Positions 1 to 5,818 are shown, counted from the stretch's first letter. The stretch: 6,621 bases of DNA from Desulfurivibrio alkaliphilus (GCA_011048585.1 DSDS01000195.1:1-6621); one strand, 5' to 3'. Notes: generated by a model not told the origin, from the sequence alone. A program made the numbers and translations.

Positions 1-63
1 CGCCACAAGCTGTTTTTGAGTTGGAACAACATGCCACCGGGAGTAGAATTTGACGACCTTCAT
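1..63 (-). CDS. Possible 5' end of an unidentified leftward gene (partial)
   Basis: Read on the minus strand, an ATG at 63-61 opens a frame of 21 codons that runs off the left edge without a stop, beginning MKVVKFYSRWHVVPTQKQ. I do not recognise the family. An AAGAAG sequence eight bases upstream of the ATG is a weak ribosome-binding site, much poorer than those of the other genes here. If real, the gene would be divergent from the cysteine-cluster gene, and the inverted repeat at 65-107 would lie in its untranslated leader, covering the weak ribosome-binding site. The same bases are also open on the plus strand (1-87), and both readings are unlikely to be true. Third-position GC is similar in the two frames, so composition does not decide. 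Confidence 0.3.
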   Translation of the reverse strand, partial: MKVVKFYSRWHVVPTQKQLVA

Positions 64-87
64 GTGCGCATCTTCTTGAAATTATGA
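1..87 (+). CDS. Alternative: 3' end of an unidentified rightward gene (partial)
   Basis: Frame 1 of the plus strand is open from the first base to a TGA at 85-87 (28 sense codons), ending ...EFDDLHVRIFLKL. The other two plus-strand frames stop at 17-19 and 51-53. The peptide looks protein-like, but I cannot assign it to a family. This reading competes with the minus-strand start at 63, and at most one of them is likely to be correct. If it is correct, the stop codon lies in the inverted repeat at 65-107, which would make that repeat a 3'-end hairpin. There is no T-tract after it to make a classic terminator. Confidence 0.27.
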   Translation, partial: RHKLFLSWNNMPPGVEFDDLHVRIFLKL

Positions 88-107
88 ATTTTTCAAGAAG
101 TCGCGCA
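65..107. repeat. Perfect 10-bp inverted repeat with extended arms
   Basis: CTTCTTGAAA at 72-81 is exactly the reverse complement of TTTCAAGAAG at 91-100, with a 9-base loop. After two unpaired positions on each side the symmetry resumes, with TGCGC at 65-69 opposite GCGCA at 103-107. Fifteen of 17 arm positions therefore pair. No run of T follows on either strand, so it is not a standard intrinsic terminator. It could be an operator in a divergent promoter region, an RNA hairpin in the leader of a leftward gene, or a 3'-end stabilising hairpin. The sequence alone does not decide. Confidence 0.6.
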
Positions 108-289
108 AAAATTCTGCTTCGTTATCAAGAAAAAAAGCTCCCACTGGCAATATTTTTATTCACGATCACCCGGCAATTTTCTAGCCGGACATCACTGCCG
201 CCGCTTGATCTTTGGGTTTGCAACTGGTAGGCTGGCTCGGTTTTGTGGTTGGCTTTTCAACCAGGGTTATCGATCAAGGTCGCAGGATA
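108..289. other. AT-rich intergenic spacer upstream of the cysteine-cluster gene
   Basis: This stretch is much more AT-rich than the coding DNA, especially 108-180. It presumably contains the promoter of the following gene, but I find no convincing -35/-10 pair, sigma-54 or sigma-28 site. Two small inverted repeats are visible: CCGGC (170-174) with GCCGG (184-188), and TGGTTG (246-251) with CAACCA (258-263, six-base loop). The second would lie in the leader about 27 bases ahead of the chosen start codon. A TTG-initiated extension of the next gene (from 212) runs through this region, but I do not favour it. Confidence 0.45.
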
Positions 290-1039
290 ATGTCGTCGGA
301 AAAAAAGTTTCCCCAAGGGATGAAACCGCTGGGCCCCGAAGGTTTCCGTTTCAGCTGCAATCCCCAAGTCCCCTGTTTCACCCGGTGCTGCCGTAAGCTG
401 GAGTTGGTGCTCTATCCTTACGATATCCTCCGCTTAAAGCAGCGGCTTCGGATCACCTCCGAGGAGTTTCTGGAGCGTTACACCGGGGTGGTTGAGGGAC
501 AGAATCCCTTTTTCCCCTCGGTGGTTCTGCGGATGTTGCCCAACGCTGAATACACCTGCCCCTTTCTCGATCCCGCCGCCGGTTGCACCGTCTATAGCGA
601 CCGCCCCTCGGCCTGCCGGACCTATCCCCTGGAAAGGGCGGTGGATCGTCGGCCGGAGGCCGGCCGGGCCAAGGAGTTCTATTTTCTGGTCCGCCACGAT
701 TACTGCCTGGGCCATGACCAGGACCGGCAGTGGTCGGTCAAGGAGTGGCTGGCCGATCAGCGGCTGCTGCCCTACAACGCCATGGCCGATCGCTGGGCCG
801 AAATGGATACCCTCTTTGCCTCCAATCCCTGGCGGGGCGAGGGGGCAGCCGGTCCCCGCCAGTTGCTGGCCTTCATGATCTGCTACAATGTTGACCGTTT
901 CCGTGATTACGTTCGAGATCACGATCTTCTGCGCCGCGCCGGCCTGGACAAGGCCCGCCGCCGAGCCATCGCCCTCGATGACGAGGCCCTGCTCGCTTTC
1001 GGCTTCGACTGGCTGCAAAATCTGCTCACCAGCCGTTGA
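290..1039 (+). CDS. YkgJ-family cysteine-cluster protein (CxxCxxCC-like, putative metal binding)
   Basis: The product is 249 residues and soluble. Near the N terminus is a cysteine group, C23, C29, C33 and C34 (FSCNPQVPCFTRCCR). A second block carries C90, C99 and C109 in CPFLDPAAGC...RPSACRTYPL, followed by C139. The double-cysteine cluster plus the 'C...Y..RP..CR.YPL' block is the signature of the YkgJ/PF03692 family, whose members are thought to bind zinc or an iron-sulfur cluster and mostly lack a known function. The family also includes the Salmonella flagellin lysine methylase FliB, which may matter given the flagellar genes just downstream. I chose the ATG at 290 (AAGG at 276-279 and AGGA at 284-287 upstream). 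The frame is open to a TTG at 212, but the extra 26 residues look unlike the family; an ATG at 320 is also possible. The 106-base gap and the promoter that follow suggest separate transcription from fliD. Confidence 0.85.
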   Translation: MSSEKKFPQGMKPLGPEGFRFSCNPQVPCFTRCCRKLELVLYPYDILRLKQRLRITSEEFLERYTGVVEGQNPFFPSVVLRMLPNAEYTCPFLDPAAGCTVYSDRPSACRTYPLERAVDRRPEAGRAKEFYFLVRHDYCLGHDQDRQWSVKEWLADQRLLPYNAMADRWAEMDTLFASNPWRGEGAAGPRQLLAFMICYNVDRFRDYVRDHDLLRRAGLDKARRRAIALDDEALLAFGFDWLQNLLTSR

Positions 1040-1050
1040 GCAAAAAAATT

Positions 1051-1077
1051 TCAAGGTTGCTCCCGTAAAACCGATAA
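1051..1077 (+). promoter_or_regulatory. Sigma-28 (FliA) flagellar promoter for fliD
   Basis: TCAAGGTT at 1051-1058, an 11-base spacer, then ACCGATAA at 1070-1077. Against the known sigma-28 consensus TAAAGTTT-N11-GCCGATAA this matches 6 of 8 and 7 of 8 positions with exactly the right spacing. It lies on the coding strand about 70 bases ahead of the fliD start codon, giving a leader of roughly 60 bases. The location before a late flagellar gene is where such a promoter is expected. That it drives the whole fliD-fliS-fliT-flaG cluster is inference. Confidence 0.78.
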
Positions 1078-1145
1078 GATAGTCAAGAACACCTTTACGT
1101 GTGCCTTGTTCCTTCTTTATTTTTTTGTTGAACGGGAGATCTCTT

Positions 1146-2555
1146 ATGTCTGTCGGCAGTATTTCCACCCTGGGAGTTGGCTCCGGTCTGGAGCTGCAAA
1201 GCATCCTGGACGATCTGCGTGGCGTGGATGAGCGACAGCGGTTGGCGCCGCTGGAAAACAACATCGGTCGCCTGGAATCCCAGCTGGAAGCTTTCTCCGT
1301 ACTCCAGAACAAACTGCTGGATATGCGGGGCTATGCCCGTGATCTTTCCCTGGAAACCACCTTTCTGGCGCGCAGTGTAACCAGTTCGGCGGAAAACGTG
1401 TTGACCGCCATCGTCGGCGACGGGGCTGGAGTTCAGACCAATACCATCGAGGTGGAGCGGCTGGCCACCCGCAGCTCCTGGCAGTCGGAGGGGTTCGCCA
1501 GCCGGGACGCCCTGCTGGAATTTGAGCCCGAGCAATCGCCTAAGTTTGAATATCAGTTCGGGGCGGGGGAGTCGCAGACCACCATCTCCCTGGAACTGGA
1601 AGAGGGGATTACCCTGGCCCAGCTGGCCGACCGGATCAACAGCCAGGATAATCCCGGAGTGACCGCCTCCATCGTCGACACCGGGGTTGCCGGCACTCCC
1701 TACCGCCTGGTGCTGCGCGCCAATGAGGTGGGCGAGAACAACCGGATCACCATCGGTGCCGAGCCCGGGGTTACCAATCTGGGGTTCAGCGAACAGCAGG
1801 GGGCCGATGGCGCTTCACTCAATGCCCAGATCAGTATCGACGGGATTGTCTATCAACGGCAGAGCAACACCATTGGCGATATCTTCCCCGGGGTCAGCCT
1901 GACCCTGCAGAATCCCGGCACCTCAACTCTCAGCGTGACCGATAAAACCGATGATCTTCGGGATCTGGTGGTGGGTCTGGTGGAGGCTTACAACGAGGTG
2001 GTTCAGTCGGTGGCCGCCCAGGTCCGCTATGACGAGGAGAGCGGTCAGCCCGGGGTTCTGGCCCACACCACGGTGCAGGGCCTGCGTTATGAGTTGCAGG
2101 ATCTGATGACTTCGATGATGCAGGGGGATGACTCCGGCAAGGTCGGCAGCCTTTTCGATCTGGGGATGGAGTTTCAGCGGGACGGCAGCATCACCCTGGA
2201 CACCCTGGCCCTTGACCGGATGCTGGCCGAGGAGGGGGAGGCGGTGCGGGCCTTCTTCCTGGGGGATGATCAGCGGCAGGCCCCCGGTTTCGCCGACCGT
2301 CTCCACGAGCGGTTGGGCGGCATCGCCAGTTGGGGCGGAATTCTGGACGTCGAGAAAAATACCGCCCAGGAAAGGGTCCGGGATCTGGAGGATCGCCTGG
2401 CCTCGGAGAAGGAGCGCCTGGATCGCCGCTATGCCGTCCTCACCCGGCAGTTCGTCGATCTTGATCGCTACATGAGCCAGATGACCAACATGTCCAGCTA
2501 TCTGGAGTCGCAGTTTGACAGCCTGAGCAGTCTGCTGGCACCCAAGAAAAAGTAA
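1146..2555 (+). CDS. fliD: Flagellar filament cap protein FliD (hook-associated protein 2)
   Basis: FliD caps the growing flagellum outside the cell and helps flagellin monomers fold and insert at the tip. The 469-residue product shows the family's order of parts. The N-terminal FliD_N region starts SISTLGVGSGLELQSILDDL and is heptad-rich to about residue 60. A middle domain has a flagellin-type segment (ITLAQLADRIN near 155 to NEVGENNRITI near 193-203). The FliD_C region ends in a long coiled-coil-like stretch (about 403-460). There is no cysteine in the protein, as is usual for axial flagellar proteins. The ATG at 1146 is chosen because GGGAG sits seven bases upstream and the peptide starts where FliD proteins normally start; a GTG at 1101 would add 15 atypical residues. 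It is the first gene after the sigma-28 promoter, and fliS follows after 39 bases. Confidence 0.96.
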   Translation: MSVGSISTLGVGSGLELQSILDDLRGVDERQRLAPLENNIGRLESQLEAFSVLQNKLLDMRGYARDLSLETTFLARSVTSSAENVLTAIVGDGAGVQTNTIEVERLATRSSWQSEGFASRDALLEFEPEQSPKFEYQFGAGESQTTISLELEEGITLAQLADRINSQDNPGVTASIVDTGVAGTPYRLVLRANEVGENNRITIGAEPGVTNLGFSEQQGADGASLNAQISIDGIVYQRQSNTIGDIFPGVSLTLQNPGTSTLSVTDKTDDLRDLVVGLVEAYNEVVQSVAAQVRYDEESGQPGVLAHTTVQGLRYELQDLMTSMMQGDDSGKVGSLFDLGMEFQRDGSITLDTLALDRMLAEEGEAVRAFFLGDDQRQAPGFADRLHERLGGIASWGGILDVEKNTAQERVRDLEDRLASEKERLDRRYAVLTRQFVDLDRYMSQMTNMSSYLESQFDSLSSLLAPKKK

Positions 2556-2594
2556 CGGCCAACCGAATAATCAATCAGCAGGGGAGAAGAAGCC

Positions 2595-3053
2595 ATGCTT
2601 GCACGCAACCGGGTTAATGCCTACCGCCAGAGTGAAATCAGCGCCGCCGTCCATCCGGTAAAGCTGATCCACATGATGTATGAACGGGTATTGACTCATC
2701 TCAGTTACGCCGAGGAGGCCATTGTCGAGCGCAGCCCCCGCAATCGCGGCGAGAACCTGAGCAAGGCGATCGCTTTGATCTCCGAGCTTAACGCGGCAAT
2801 CAACCCCAAGGACCAGTCCGAGGCCGCCGCTTTTTTACGCGGTCTTTATGGGGCGATCATGGTGGAGCTGCCCAAAGTGGCGGTGAGCGGGGATGTCGAG
2901 ATTCTGCGCCAGGCGGCCCGCTACATCAGTGAGTTGAAGAAGGTTTGGGAAGAGACCGCCATGCGGGAAAATGGCCTGATGAATCGGGGAGCCGAGGCGA
3001 TGAAGCCTTCGCAGGAGGCGGCCAAGGTCGCTCCGGTATCGGTTTCGATCTGA
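2595..3053 (+). CDS. fliS: Flagellar export chaperone FliS
   Basis: FliS is a cytoplasmic helical chaperone that binds the C terminus of flagellin, prevents premature polymerisation and delivers it to the export gate. The 152-residue product has the expected helical pattern: an N-terminal NAYRQSEI segment, VKLIHMMYERVLTHLSYAEEA (compare the family 'LI.MLYD..L..L..A'), SKAIALISELNAAI, then FLRGLYGAIMVELPKVA and the closing ISELKKVWEE. The last 20 or so residues (rich in A, V, K and S) extend past the core and are probably disordered. AGGGGAG (2580-2586) lies eight bases before the ATG. The position directly after fliD is the standard bacterial arrangement, and the next gene follows after 20 bases, so co-transcription is very likely. 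Confidence 0.95.
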   Translation: MLARNRVNAYRQSEISAAVHPVKLIHMMYERVLTHLSYAEEAIVERSPRNRGENLSKAIALISELNAAINPKDQSEAAAFLRGLYGAIMVELPKVAVSGDVEILRQAARYISELKKVWEETAMRENGLMNRGAEAMKPSQEAAKVAPVSVSI

Positions 3054-3073
3054 ATCAGCGGGGAGGTTTGCCG

Positions 3074-3487
3074 ATGAGTGCTGGCACCGGGGAAAAAGCG
3101 CCGTCCGCCGAGGCAAGGTTGTGGGAGGTGATCGACCGCTACGCGGCCATGCAGGAGGAACACCTGGCCGCCTTGGGTCGTGGTGCTCTGCGGGGGGTGG
3201 TGCAGTGGCAGGTCGAGAGGGAGCGGGCCTTCAACGACCTGCGCAGGTGCCTGGATGCTCTGGGCGATCTCGGCACTCTCGCGGACCGCTCGTTGGCCCT
3301 GCGGTTGAGTGAGCGCATCGGAGCCCTTCTGGCCAGGGAGAACCGTTTGCAAAAAGTGGTAAGGGACGGGCGCAAAAGTATCAGGGAGCAGCAGATCGCC
3401 TTGCGCAAGGGGCGTAGGGTGGTGGCCCGGTTGCGGACCCAGCCCGAGGCCGGGGCCGCCCCGAGATTTGTCAGTAGTACGGCCTAG
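3074..3487 (+). CDS. FliT/FlgN-like flagellar export chaperone (divergent)
   Basis: The 137-residue, mostly helical, charged product has no signal peptide, membrane segment or cysteine-based motif beyond a single Cys. Helices run roughly from residue 12 to 120, including WEVIDRYAAMQEEHLAAL and a central segment ending in LLARENRLQKVV. Near the C terminus is the arginine/lysine-rich REQQIALRKGRRVVARLR, which resembles the end of FlgN- and FliT-type chaperones. In the usual fliD-fliS-fliT order, FliT binds the cap protein FliD and in enterics also FlhDC. The assignment rests on position, size and helical character more than on a diagnostic motif. GGGAGG (3061-3066) seven bases before the ATG fixes the start. 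The frame is open further upstream to 2945, but that would overlap fliS. Confidence 0.62.
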   Translation: MSAGTGEKAPSAEARLWEVIDRYAAMQEEHLAALGRGALRGVVQWQVERERAFNDLRRCLDALGDLGTLADRSLALRLSERIGALLARENRLQKVVRDGRKSIREQQIALRKGRRVVARLRTQPEAGAAPRFVSSTA

Positions 3488-3616
3488 CGCCGGTGGCCGT
3501 GGTGGCGAGGTACTGTCAGCGGCACTGCTGAACGGTTACGGCCCGTTAAATCAACAGGTTGTCGGCCCTGGTGAACGGGTACGATTTGCTGAAGGTTATG
3601 ATGAGGAGGAGAAGTC
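3488..3616 (+). other. Intercistronic gap between the FliT-like gene and flaG
   Basis: This 129-base gap is long for the otherwise tight cluster. It holds no credible gene. Two adjacent short inverted repeats are visible: TCAGC (3516-3520) with GCTGA (3527-3531), and AACGG (3531-3535) with CCGTT (3543-3547). Neither is followed by a T-tract, so I do not call a terminator. I see no sigma-28, sigma-54 or clear sigma-70 promoter. The ribosome-binding site of flaG, AGGAGGAG, is at 3604-3611. Confidence 0.4.
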
Positions 3617-4027
3617 ATGGACGTCAATTTGCACAATGAGGTCAAAAGTTACGCCCTGCCGGCCGCCACGGCGGTTGAGCGGGAAGAGAAGAATCGACCT
3701 CCGATTACCCCGGTGGCCGACAGCGGCTCTGCCGCCCGGAACAAGGCCGATGATCGCTCCCGTTTCGACCAGAAGGCGGCGGAACAGCAGAGGAAGGTCT
3801 CTCCTGGTGAGGCCGAGGAGATTGCCAAGGAGATGCAGAGTCGCCTGGACTCCATTGGCAACACCCGGCTGCTCTTTGCTCTGCACCGGGACCCGGAGGC
3901 GGTGGTGGTTCAGATCACCGATCGGCAAAGCGGTGATGTCATCAGGCAGTTTCCCGCCGAGGAGAGCTTGGCCCTGCGCCAGAAGCTGAACGAGTTGGTG
4001 GGAATGCTGTTCGACGGCAAGGCGTGA
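3617..4027 (+). CDS. flaG: FlaG family flagellar protein
   Basis: FlaG proteins are small and affect flagellar filament length; the biochemical mechanism is unclear. The 136-residue product has a polar, probably disordered N-terminal half (to about residue 70). The conserved FlaG domain then shows the hallmark RLLFALHRDPEAVVVQI, followed by DRQSGDVIRQFPAEESLAL (about residues 84-120) and a closing helix NELVGMLFDG. This matches the family pattern of an aromatic-containing strand, 'V.V.D..TG.VIRQIP.EE.L' and 'G...D..A'. A strong AGGAGGAG sits just before the ATG. flaG next to fliD and fliS is a common grouping in many flagellated bacteria. It is the last gene of the flagellar cluster here. Confidence 0.92.
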   Translation: MDVNLHNEVKSYALPAATAVEREEKNRPPITPVADSGSAARNKADDRSRFDQKAAEQQRKVSPGEAEEIAKEMQSRLDSIGNTRLLFALHRDPEAVVVQITDRQSGDVIRQFPAEESLALRQKLNELVGMLFDGKA

Positions 4028-4231
4028 TCGCCCGGTTTTGTTCCGAACAGTTGTAATTTCCCCAATTTTAGCCTCCTCCCATTTGGCCAACTTGCCGCCC
4101 TTTCCCCCGTCCACCGTGGGGCGCGGGGGGGAGGCTCGGCTTGCTCCCGTCCGCAGTTGTCTGCCTATCTTTCCGTTTTTACGTTTTAGTCTCTCTTTTG
4201 TTCCCCTCTTGGCCCTCGCCGTGTTTTTCCC
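4028..4231 (+). other. Post-flaG spacer with pyrimidine-rich, G-poor stretch (possible Rho-dependent end)
   Basis: No gene is supported in this part of the 337-base spacer. I see no intrinsic terminator after flaG. A possible long-range stem pairs GCCTCCTCCC (4071-4080) with GGGGGGAGGC (4126-4135, one wobble), but no T-tract follows it. From 4141 to 4230 I count 30 C, 15 G, 4 A and 41 T, so C outnumbers G two to one in pyrimidine-rich RNA. That composition is typical of sites where Rho loads on nascent RNA. A Rho-dependent end of the flagellar transcript, insulating sat, is therefore plausible but is inferred from composition only. Confidence 0.35.
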
Positions 4232-4260
4232 TTGACAAGTTTCAGGACCTTTCGTATAGG
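4232..4260 (+). promoter_or_regulatory. Strong sigma-70-type promoter for sat
   Basis: A perfect -35 box TTGACA (4232-4237) is followed by an exact 17-base spacer and a -10 box TATAGG (4255-4260, four of six matching TATAAT). Transcription would start near 4266-4268, giving a leader of about 98 bases before the sat ATG. This placement also makes the upstream in-frame ATG at 4281 unlikely as the start, since it would lie about 14 bases into the RNA with no ribosome-binding site. Confidence 0.75.
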
Positions 4261-4273
4261 TAGGCGTTATCGA

Positions 4274-4303
4274 AAAAAAAATGAACCCTCGTTCAATTTT
4301 TTT
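4274..4303 (+). promoter_or_regulatory. AU-rich hairpin with U-tract in the sat leader (possible pause or attenuator)
   Basis: TGAAC (4282-4286), loop CCTC, GTTCA (4291-4295) form a five-base-pair hairpin. After one mismatch, A-run bases 4274-4280 can pair with seven T bases at 4297-4303. The T7 directly after a short stem resembles a weak intrinsic terminator or pause within the leader, just after the predicted transcription start. The GC-poor stem makes efficient termination doubtful. I recognise no riboswitch or leader peptide here. Confidence 0.35.
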
Positions 4304-4364
4304 GGCGCGCTTTGCGTTTCCTTACTTATCTGTTCAATCCAACAACGAACAAAGGAGAAAAGGT

Positions 4365-5642
4365 ATGTCTAATCTGGTAGCCCCCCATGGCGGTAAAGGT
4401 TTGGTTTGCTGCAAGTTGCACGGCAGCGAGCTGGTTGCTGAGCAGGATAGGGCCAAGGGCCTGAAGAAAATCGGTATCAGCGCCCGGGCCAAGGGCGACC
4501 TGATCATGATGGGTATTGGCGGTTTCAGCCCGCTGGACGGTTTCATGACCAGGGCCGACTGGAAGGGCGTTTGTGAGAATTTCACCATGGCCGACGGCAC
4601 CTTCTGGCCCCTGCCGATCACCCTGGACGTTTCCAAGGCCGATGCCGACGGGATCAAGACCGGTGACGAGATCGCCCTGGAGCGGGATGGGGTGATCTAC
4701 GCGACCATGAAGGTCACCGAGAAGTACGAGATGAGCGACGCCGACAAGAAGTGGGAGTGTGAGAAGGTTTTCAAAGGTCAGGGCGAAGAGTCCGCCGACG
4801 ACAAGTTCTGGAAGATCGCCATGGAAGACCATCCCGGCGTTCAGATGGTAATGGCCCAGAAGGAAGTAAACCTGGCCGGCCCGGTCAAGGTGCTCTCCGA
4901 AGGCGAGTACCCCGAGCAGTACAAGGGGGTTTACCTGACCCCGGCCGAGACCCGCGCCATGTTCGACGAGCGGGGCTGGAAGGATGTTGCCGCTCTCCAG
5001 CTGCGTAACCCCATGCATCGCTCCCATGAGTTTCTGGCCAAGATCGCCATCGAGGTTTGTGACGGCGTCCTGATCCACTCCCTGATCGGCAACCTCAAGC
5101 CCGGCGACATCCCCGCCGATGTTCGGGTTAAGGCGATCGACTGCCTGGTTGAGAACTACTTCGTCAAAGACAACGTCATCCAGGCCGGTTACCCCTTGGA
5201 TATGCGTTATGCCGGTCCCCGCGAGGCCCTGCTCCACGCCACCTTCCGTCAGAACTACGGGATCACCAAGATGATCATCGGCCGTGACCATGCCGGTGTT
5301 GGTGACTTCTACGGCCTGTTTGAGGCCCAGGAGATCTTTGATCGCATTCCTCAGCCGGCTGACGACGCCAAGCGTCTGCTCTGCGCCCCGCTGAAGATCG
5401 ACTGGACCTTCTACTGCCACAAGTGTGACGGCATGGCCTCCCTGCGGACTTGCCCCCACAGCAAGGAAGACCGGGTTATCCTCTCCGGCACCAAGCTGCG
5501 CAAGGCTCTCTCCGAAGGTGCCGAGATTGTCGACCACTTCGGCCGTGACGAGGTTCTGGTTATCCTGAAAGAGTACTATCAGGGCTTGACCGAGAAGGTT
5601 GAAGTCAAGATGCAGGGTGCCGCTTCCGGTTCCAAGATGTAA
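4365..5642 (+). CDS. sat: Sulfate adenylyltransferase (ATP sulfurylase), dissimilatory type
   Basis: Sat catalyses ATP + sulfate = APS + pyrophosphate in the cytoplasm. It is the entry step of sulfate reduction and can run in reverse in sulfur oxidation or disproportionation. The 425-residue protein is normal length for the prokaryotic homo-oligomeric Sat family. Visible motifs are GFSPLDGF in the N-terminal domain, the nucleotide/sulfate-binding QLRNPMHRSHE (residues 212-222), GRDHAGVGDFYG (from 306), a zinc site C351-x2-C354-x8-C363 with nearby H365 (FYCHKCDG...TCPH), and SGTKLRKAL (from 374). The start at 4365 has AAAGGAG (4351-4357) seven bases upstream; an ATG at 4281 would add 28 atypical residues. 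Strong codon bias, its own promoter and a strong terminator point to a highly expressed single-gene unit. No APS reductase or electron-transfer gene is seen next to it. The size and zinc site differ from the CysN/CysD assimilatory enzyme. Confidence 0.97.
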   Translation: MSNLVAPHGGKGLVCCKLHGSELVAEQDRAKGLKKIGISARAKGDLIMMGIGGFSPLDGFMTRADWKGVCENFTMADGTFWPLPITLDVSKADADGIKTGDEIALERDGVIYATMKVTEKYEMSDADKKWECEKVFKGQGEESADDKFWKIAMEDHPGVQMVMAQKEVNLAGPVKVLSEGEYPEQYKGVYLTPAETRAMFDERGWKDVAALQLRNPMHRSHEFLAKIAIEVCDGVLIHSLIGNLKPGDIPADVRVKAIDCLVENYFVKDNVIQAGYPLDMRYAGPREALLHATFRQNYGITKMIIGRDHAGVGDFYGLFEAQEIFDRIPQPADDAKRLLCAPLKIDWTFYCHKCDGMASLRTCPHSKEDRVILSGTKLRKALSEGAEIVDHFGRDEVLVILKEYYQGLTEKVEVKMQGAASGSKM

Positions 5643-5713
5643 TTGCTGTTGCTGCCCCTCCGGAAGGTTGAGGGGGGATTTCTGGCAAGCAACTACCTTT
5701 GCCGGTAGATTAT

Positions 5714-5757
5714 AAAGGGTGGGAAGGCGCAAATCGCGTGCCTTCCCACCCTTTTTT
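5714..5757 (+). terminator. Strong intrinsic terminator after sat
   Basis: GGGTGGGAAGGC (5717-5728) pairs perfectly with GCCTTCCCACCC (5740-5751), and flanking AAA/TTT can extend the stem to 15 base pairs. The loop is 11 bases. Six T bases follow at 5752-5757. The site is about 72 bases after the sat stop codon and separates sat from aroB. The A-tract on the other side is only three bases, so a strong effect on leftward transcription is unlikely. Confidence 0.93.
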
Positions 5758-5818
5758 GTGAGGTGTGAAATTGGCCGGCGAGTAAAACCAATTAACGGAT
5801 GGAATGAGAGGAGATGCT

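Noticed and set aside
143..160. CTGGCA as a possible -24 element of a sigma-54 promoter upstream of the cysteine-cluster gene.
   Set aside because: There is no GC at the required -12 position; the bases there are all A/T.
212..289. TTG-initiated N-terminal extension of the cysteine-cluster protein with a hydrophobic stretch.
   Set aside because: It has a non-ATG start without a clear ribosome-binding site, and the extension is unlike family members, which begin shortly before the first cysteine group.
434..1312. A 292-codon minus-strand frame spanning the cysteine-cluster gene, the sigma-28 promoter and the start of fliD.
   Set aside because: It overlaps two well-supported genes and a promoter on the other strand and has no protein-family signal.
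3468..3989. A 173-codon frame overlapping the intercistronic gap and flaG in another phase.
   Set aside because: It is arginine- and proline-rich out-of-frame translation of flaG; flaG itself has a strong ribosome-binding site and clear family motifs.
4038..4235. A 65-codon plus-strand frame after flaG with a hydrophobic C-terminal half.
   Set aside because: It starts with TTG and no ribosome-binding site. Its hydrophobic, proline-rich translation is explained by the pyrimidine-rich DNA.
4283..4294. GAAC-N4-GTTC, the core form of the Gram-positive LexA (SOS) box, in the sat leader.
   Set aside because: sat is not an SOS gene, the LexA site differs in most Proteobacteria and Desulfobacterota, and the symmetry is equally explained by the leader hairpin.
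4326..5732. A 468-codon open frame on the minus strand opposite sat.
   Set aside because: It mirrors the strongly biased codons of sat, shows no recognisable protein motif, and reads through the sat terminator hairpin. Such antisense frames are expected in GC-rich, highly expressed genes.
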